Assembly: GCA_013695905.1 (NCBI GenBank)
Contig: JACCZQ010000087.1
Coordinates: forward strand, 1 to 8,680
Source of the DNA: Chthoniobacterales bacterium
GTDB lineage: Bacteria; Verrucomicrobiota; Verrucomicrobiia; Chthoniobacterales; UBA10450
Reading direction: 5' to 3'
Length of the DNA: 8,680 nucleotides
Translations under genes and position numbers: made by a program
Part shown: in pieces, positions 5,800 through 8,680 of the stretch
Position numbering within the stretch: position 1 is the first letter of the stretch
Layout: every line of letters begins with the position of its first letter
Notes under the pieces: generated by a model
The model's database searches: none
The model's input: the letters and a program-made list of their open reading frames with translations, nothing else
Told to the model about the DNA's origin: nothing

Positions 5800-6783
5800 C
5801 TACGCCACGCCGATCCCCATCAGCAATCCACCCGCACGCACCGCGGGATTGATTGTCAGGAACAAAACGCGACCTGCTGCTGGCGCGGTGACCGTCTCCA
5901 GCGTCTCGCCAAACAAAGACCCGACGGTGCCGATCTCCTGCCCCGCCTGGAACTCATCCCCCGCCGCAACGGCCGGATAGAACATCCCGGCGTGCTGCGC
6001 ATAAACCCACTCAAACGCGGTGAGCAGCACCGGCTCAGGTGCAGGTGCGACTCGCGTTTGCATCATGCCGAGATGCGCCAGCACGCGGAACACGCCGTCA
6101 GTGAGCAGCTCCACCGCATCCTGTTGGAGCTGTCCTACGCCACCCGCTTCCGCAAGCACGGCGGGGATGCCGCGCTCTGCCGCGGCGACATAGCTGGAGG
6201 AGCCTTTCGCTGGCTGGATTGGTCGGCTGACGGTGAGCAGATATGGCAGGCCAAAGGCCGTCGCCAGCTCGCGCGATCTCACGTCGACCGCTTCAACGCC
6301 ACCCCGGCAGATGCTGAACGGCACCAGCGCTTCCGGGATGTCGCCGCCGTGCAGGTCGAGGTAAGCATCCGCATGCGCGACGAACTCGTCGATCAGCGCG
6401 TGCGTCATCTGCTCGCTGTAGCTGCCGTTCACGTCGCCAGGGAAGACGCGATTCGGATTCACGCCATCGACCGGACACACAAACATGCTGCGACTCCAAA
6501 ACGCGGGGAGATTCAGCACCGGCATCAGGATGACCGTGCCGGAGAGGTGCGCCGGATCGATCGCGCGGCTGAGGCGGATCACCGCCTCGATCGGCGGGTA
6601 TTCGCCGCCGTGCACACCAGAGCCGACGAACAGCACCGGGCCAGGTGCAGCACCGGTGATGCTGACCACGGGGCGAGGTTCGTCATTCAACGCGGAGCCG
6701 GGCAGCGTGACCAGATGCCGCTCGGTGGTGCCACGTTGCAGCGGCCCAAGAATCGGAATCTCCGGCGGGTGCGACTTCACCAT
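5800..6783 (-). CDS. Succinylglutamate desuccinylase/aspartoacylase (AstE/AspA-like) M14 family zinc hydrolase
   Basis: A 327-residue zinc-dependent deacylase/carboxypeptidase-fold protein. Zinc ligands appear as H58-x2-E61 (SGVHGGEYPP) and H145 (DLHGGD). A substrate-carboxylate motif N109-x-N111-R112 sits in VDGVNPNRVFPG, and E212 in LAEAGG is the likely catalytic base. The C-terminal ~80 residues (FYPAVAAGDEFQAGQEIGTV ... TAPAAGRVLFL) form the small beta-barrel common in the AstE/AspA/DoeB group. Such enzymes cleave N-acyl amino acids (N-acetylaspartate, succinylglutamate, N-acetyl-diaminobutyrate); the substrate here is not determined. No signal peptide is seen, so it is probably cytoplasmic. 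Its ATG shares one base with the hflX stop (TAATG at 6781-6785), indicating translational coupling. No ast arginine-catabolism neighbours are present, so AstE itself is unlikely. Confidence 0.88.
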   Translation of the reverse strand: MVKSHPPEIPILGPLQRGTTERHLVTLPGSALNDEPRPVVSITGAAPGPVLFVGSGVHGGEYPPIEAVIRLSRAIDPAHLSGTVILMPVLNLPAFWSRSMFVCPVDGVNPNRVFPGDVNGSYSEQMTHALIDEFVAHADAYLDLHGGDIPEALVPFSICRGGVEAVDVRSRELATAFGLPYLLTVSRPIQPAKGSSSYVAAAERGIPAVLAEAGGVGQLQQDAVELLTDGVFRVLAHLGMMQTRVAPAPEPVLLTAFEWVYAQHAGMFYPAVAAGDEFQAGQEIGTVGSLFGETLETVTAPAAGRVLFLTINPAVRAGGLLMGIGVA

Positions 6784-8102
6784 TACTCCGCCGTTGCGCG
6801 CACCGGCTGCGCTGCACCGTCACCGGCAGGCTCCGGCAGAAACGGCGCGAACACCTCCAGCGCCCGCGTCGGAATTGTCGCCATCACGTGAGTGAAGTCG
6901 TGCTCGTATCGCACCTCGCGCACCGTCCCGTCGCGATGCAGCCGCGCCAGCAAATCCGCCCGCGCCGCCGGCAGGCGCAGCTCCACCGCCATCGTGCCGC
7001 GCGCCACAAATTCCGAGATCCGCTCCACCAGCTCGTCCATGCCTTCGCGGGTCTGGACGGAGACGAACACCGCATCCGGAAAATGCCGCCGCCACGCCGG
7101 AATCGCATACGGCTCCGTCACCTTGTCGATCTTGTTGAACACCACGAGCATCTGCTTCGTGTCGGCGCCGAGATCGCTCAACACCTTCATCGTGGTGTTG
7201 TAGAACTCCATCACCTCCGGCTGCGACGCGTCGAGCACGTGAATGAGAAAATCGGAGAGCGCCGCCTCCTCGAGCGTGGCGTTGAACGCCTCCACCAGCT
7301 GGTGCGGCAGATTGCGAACAAACCCGACCGTGTCGGTGAGCAGCAGCGGCTGTTTGTTCGGCAACGCGATTTTGCGCGTCGTGGTGTCGAGCGTGGCGAA
7401 GAGTTTGTTCTCCACAAACACGTCCGCGCCCGTGAGCTGGCGCAGCAGCGAGGACTTACCGACATTGGTATAGCCGACGATCGCCGCGTTCGGCACCGGC
7501 GCGCGCTTGCGATCCTTCCGCTGGGTCGCGCGCGCGCTCCGCACTTCCTCCAGCTCGCGCTTCAACCGGTCGATCTGCAGGCGAATCTTGCGCTTGTCCT
7601 GCTCGAGCTGGCTTTCGCCTTCGCCTTTGGCGCCAATCCCGCCACCCTGCTGCCCGAGGTGACTCCAGGCGCGAGTCAGCCGCGGCATCGAGTATTGCAT
7701 CCGCGCCAGGTCCACCTGGATGCGCGCTTCCCGCGTCTGCGCCCGCGCCCCGAAAATATCGAGGATAATCTCGTGCCGATCAGCCACCGTCATGCCGGAG
7801 AGCTCCTCCCAATTGCGCTGCTGCGAGGGGCTGAGCTCGTTATCGAAAATTAGCACGTCGCACTCAAGCGACTTCGCCAGATCCACCAGCTCCTGCGCTT
7901 TCCCGGAGCCGATCAGATACCGCGCGTGATTTTCGCGATGATGCACCAGCTTCCGCTCGATGACGGGAATGCCGAGCGTATCGACCAGCTCCTCCAGCTC
8001 CTCGAGCAGGCTCTGCGCTTCCTCCTTTTTCGAAGTCTCCGTGTAGGCGCCAATCAACAGCGCGCGTTCGGTAATCTTCGCCTTCTCCTTGATCTCAAAC
8101 AT
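6783..8102 (-). CDS. hflX: GTPase HflX
   Basis: A 439-residue HflX, in the normal size range. The N-terminal HflX domain (~10-200) contains the glycine-rich loop after LTRAWSHLGQQ (G152-G163, GGGIGAKGEGE) and a basic coiled-coil helix (~164-200). The G domain follows: G1 GYTNVGKSS (210-218), G2 region FATLDTTTR (235-243, where many relatives have LDPTTR), G3 DTVG (257-260), G4 NKID (323-326) and G5-like VSVQT (347-351). A C-terminal domain runs from ~370. HflX binds the 50S subunit, hydrolyses GTP and splits stalled or hibernating ribosomes, notably in heat stress. ATG 8102 is preceded by AAGGG, a weak ribosome-binding site. It leads a four-gene run on the minus strand. A repeat hairpin lies ~80 bases upstream. 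Confidence 0.96.
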   Translation of the reverse strand: MFEIKEKAKITERALLIGAYTETSKKEEAQSLLEELEELVDTLGIPVIERKLVHHRENHARYLIGSGKAQELVDLAKSLECDVLIFDNELSPSQQRNWEELSGMTVADRHEIILDIFGARAQTREARIQVDLARMQYSMPRLTRAWSHLGQQGGGIGAKGEGESQLEQDKRKIRLQIDRLKRELEEVRSARATQRKDRKRAPVPNAAIVGYTNVGKSSLLRQLTGADVFVENKLFATLDTTTRKIALPNKQPLLLTDTVGFVRNLPHQLVEAFNATLEEAALSDFLIHVLDASQPEVMEFYNTTMKVLSDLGADTKQMLVVFNKIDKVTEPYAIPAWRRHFPDAVFVSVQTREGMDELVERISEFVARGTMAVELRLPAARADLLARLHRDGTVREVRYEHDFTHVMATIPTRALEVFAPFLPEPAGDGAAQPVRATAE

Positions 8103-8180
8103 CTGCCCTTAACCTACTGCAGAACACCCTCGCGGCTACCGCTGCGGTGACGTTGCGCCGTCATCTCTCCCCTCCAAAAA
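8103..8180 (-). promoter_or_regulatory. 5' region of the hflX-led operon
   Basis: These 78 bases lie between the hflX start and the inverted repeat, and must contain or follow the operon promoter unless transcription enters from the small ORF upstream. AAGGG near the ATG may serve as ribosome-binding site. Short GC palindromes occur (for example ACCGC-T-GCGGT on the plus strand). I could not identify a convincing -35/-10 pair or a heat-shock (sigma-32) promoter. Confidence 0.3.
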
Positions 8181-8286
8181 ATTGTCATCCTGAGCAAAGC
8201 GAAGGATCTCTGACTGCTGCCCCGCATCTAGAGCGTGGCCGAAGCAGAGCAGTCGAGAGATGTTTCGCTCCGCTCAACATGACAAT
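8181..8286. repeat. 106-bp imperfect inverted repeat, dispersed-palindrome type
   Basis: The left arm (8181-8219) starts ATTGTCATCCTGAGC. The right arm, read on the minus strand from 8286, starts ATTGTCATGTTGAGC. Aligned blocks ATTGTCAT, TGAGC, AGCGAA, ATCTCT and GACTGCT match, about 32 of 38 positions with one inserted base, around a ~25-base loop. The GTCATCCTGAGC core resembles a short palindrome I recall seeing intergenically in many soil bacterial genomes. It probably folds as a long stem. Lying after the small ORF and before hflX, it could terminate transcription or be a non-autonomous mobile palindrome (MITE/REP-like). Confidence 0.72.
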
Positions 8287-8305
8287 ATGAAGAAAAGAGC
8301 CGCGC

Positions 8306-8476
8306 CTACTCCTTCTGCTGCCGCGGCTCGTCTCCCGATTGATCCTCCGGCGTGTCCGGGTTCTCCGTGCGCGAGGGCACGTTTGCGTCCGCGATGAATT
8401 CCTCCTGCGGCGCGTCGGTGATGGCTGCAGTCACTTTCTTGCCGTCCTGCTCGGCGTAGTTCTTTTCGTCACTCAT
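8306..8476 (-). CDS. Small acidic hypothetical protein (56 aa)
   Basis: An open frame from ATG 8476 to TAG 8306 encodes 56 residues beginning MSDEKNYAEQDGKKVTAAIT, with an acidic, Pro/Glu/Asp-rich second half ending DEPRQQKE. It is strongly polar and probably disordered, with no membrane span, signal peptide, cysteine or recognised motif. Codons mostly end in G or C, as in the surrounding real genes, which favours coding. No clear Shine-Dalgarno precedes the ATG (GTCTTACC lies just before it). I do not recognise a family. It sits ~200 bases upstream of hflX on the same strand, separated by the inverted repeat, and is divergent from the ABC-F-like gene. Confidence 0.5.
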   Translation of the reverse strand: MSDEKNYAEQDGKKVTAAITDAPQEEFIADANVPSRTENPDTPEDQSGDEPRQQKE

Positions 8477-8508
8477 GGTAAGACTGAATCGCGCCCGGCA
8501 GGCGCCGC

Positions 8509-8543
8509 GGTTCGAGGGCGCTCGAACCGACGGCGCTCGAACC
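8509..8543. repeat. Hairpin and 15-bp-period direct repeat in the divergent intergenic region
   Basis: GGTTCGAG (8509-8516), loop GGCG and CTCGAACC (8521-8528) form a perfect 8-bp stem. The block GGCGCTCGAACC at 8517-8528 recurs exactly at 8532-8543, giving a 15-base period. The repeat lies between the divergent small ORF and ABC-F-like gene. It may be an operator-like site or a small terminator/REP remnant; nothing in the sequence decides. Confidence 0.5.
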
Positions 8544-8604
8544 TTGCGGGAAAGGCCGGTGAACTGTAGCGTTCGCGCCCGCGCCGCTCCGCGCGGCTGC
8601 TGCC

Positions 8605-8680
8605 ATGCTCACCATCCGCGATCTCCGAAAAACCATGGGCGGGCGAACTCTCTTCGAGAACGCCACAATCACCGTGAACT
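8605..8680 (+). CDS. ABC-F-type ATP-binding protein, N-terminal fragment (3' end outside window)
   Basis: The frame from ATG 8605 stays open to the window edge and encodes MLTIRDLRKTMGGRTLFENA followed by TITVN. This is the typical first strand of an ABC nucleotide-binding domain ('L+I+DL+K.+GGR.LF.+..+.+'). Starting directly with the ATPase domain and the 'GGRTLFENA' wording favour the ABC-F class (Uup/EttA-like soluble double-ATPase translation factors) over a transporter subunit. The Walker A motif would lie just beyond the edge, so the call rests on 25 residues. No Shine-Dalgarno is evident. A GC hairpin, GCCGC (8583-8587) with GCGGC (8593-8597), ends 7 bases before the start. Confidence 0.68.
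   Translation, partial: MLTIRDLRKTMGGRTLFENATITVN

Noticed and set aside
5776..5803. A second GTAG...CTAC-bounded stretch at the M14 gene stop, as a possible REP element
   Set aside because: The ends match, but no stable internal hairpin forms and it has no likeness to the units at 1259-1317. TAG stop codons make such ends likely by chance.
5383..6891. A 502-codon plus-strand open frame across doxX and the M14 gene
   Set aside because: Antisense shadow. Its composition is dominated by Arg/His/Asp/Glu with no domain, while the minus strand encodes recognised proteins throughout.
6888..7853. A 321-codon plus-strand open frame opposite hflX
   Set aside because: Antisense shadow of a complete HflX; no motifs.
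8103..8680. tRNA or small RNA gene in the non-coding stretches near the right end
   Set aside because: No cloverleaf, T-loop GTTCGAATC-type box in the right context, or clear promoter-terminator pair. The GGTTCGAG at 8509 is explained by the local hairpin and repeat.

Overview
The window is GC-rich bacterial chromosome, densely packed with genes in short same-strand runs that often overlap by a few bases. Gene content and the style of the repeats suggest a Verrucomicrobiota-like or other soil/freshwater Gram-negative organism. This is a weak inference: no rRNA or marker gene is present.

Layout. (1) 1-1262, plus strand: the C-terminal half of a ClsB-type cardiolipin synthase, then an endonuclease/exonuclease/phosphatase (EEP) protein, an association resembling E. 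coli ybhO(clsB)-ybhP. (2) 1259-1317: a REPIN-like pair of short palindromes in inverted orientation, whose outer GTAG ends supply the stop codons of both convergent genes. (3) 1314-3338, minus strand: a 674-aa fusion of tRNA-guanine transglycosylase (Tgt) with an MnmC-type (DUF752) methyltransferase domain. (4) 3450-4520, plus strand: a translationally coupled pair (Imm-5-like putative immunity protein, then a DUF5701 protein). Each is split by an apparent single missing C in a CCCC run. (5) 4511-4779, minus strand: an Unstab_antitox-type antitoxin, followed by only the first ~16 codons of a RelE/ParE-type toxin; the rest is replaced by the 3' end of the DUF5701 gene. (6) 4818-8102, minus strand: a probable operon hflX -> AstE/AspA-like M14 zinc hydrolase -> DoxX membrane protein -> GNAT acetyltransferase. 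(7) 8103-8680: a 106-bp imperfect inverted repeat, a small acidic ORF, a hairpin with a 15-bp-period repeat, and the first 25 codons of a probable ABC-F ATPase.

The most notable item is the Tgt-MnmC fusion. Tgt inserts preQ1, which carries an aminomethyl group, at tRNA position 34. MnmC's methyltransferase half N-methylates an aminomethyl group, also at position 34. The fusion therefore suggests either coordinated wobble-base modification or direct N-methylation of inserted preQ1. The Tgt half keeps its catalytic and zinc residues but has an altered anticodon-recognition motif. Other points worth checking are the paired C-run frameshifts, the decapitated toxin-antitoxin module and the REPIN with compensatory stem changes. 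No gene-free stretch exceeds 300 bases, and I saw no tRNA, rRNA, CRISPR array or intact insertion sequence.
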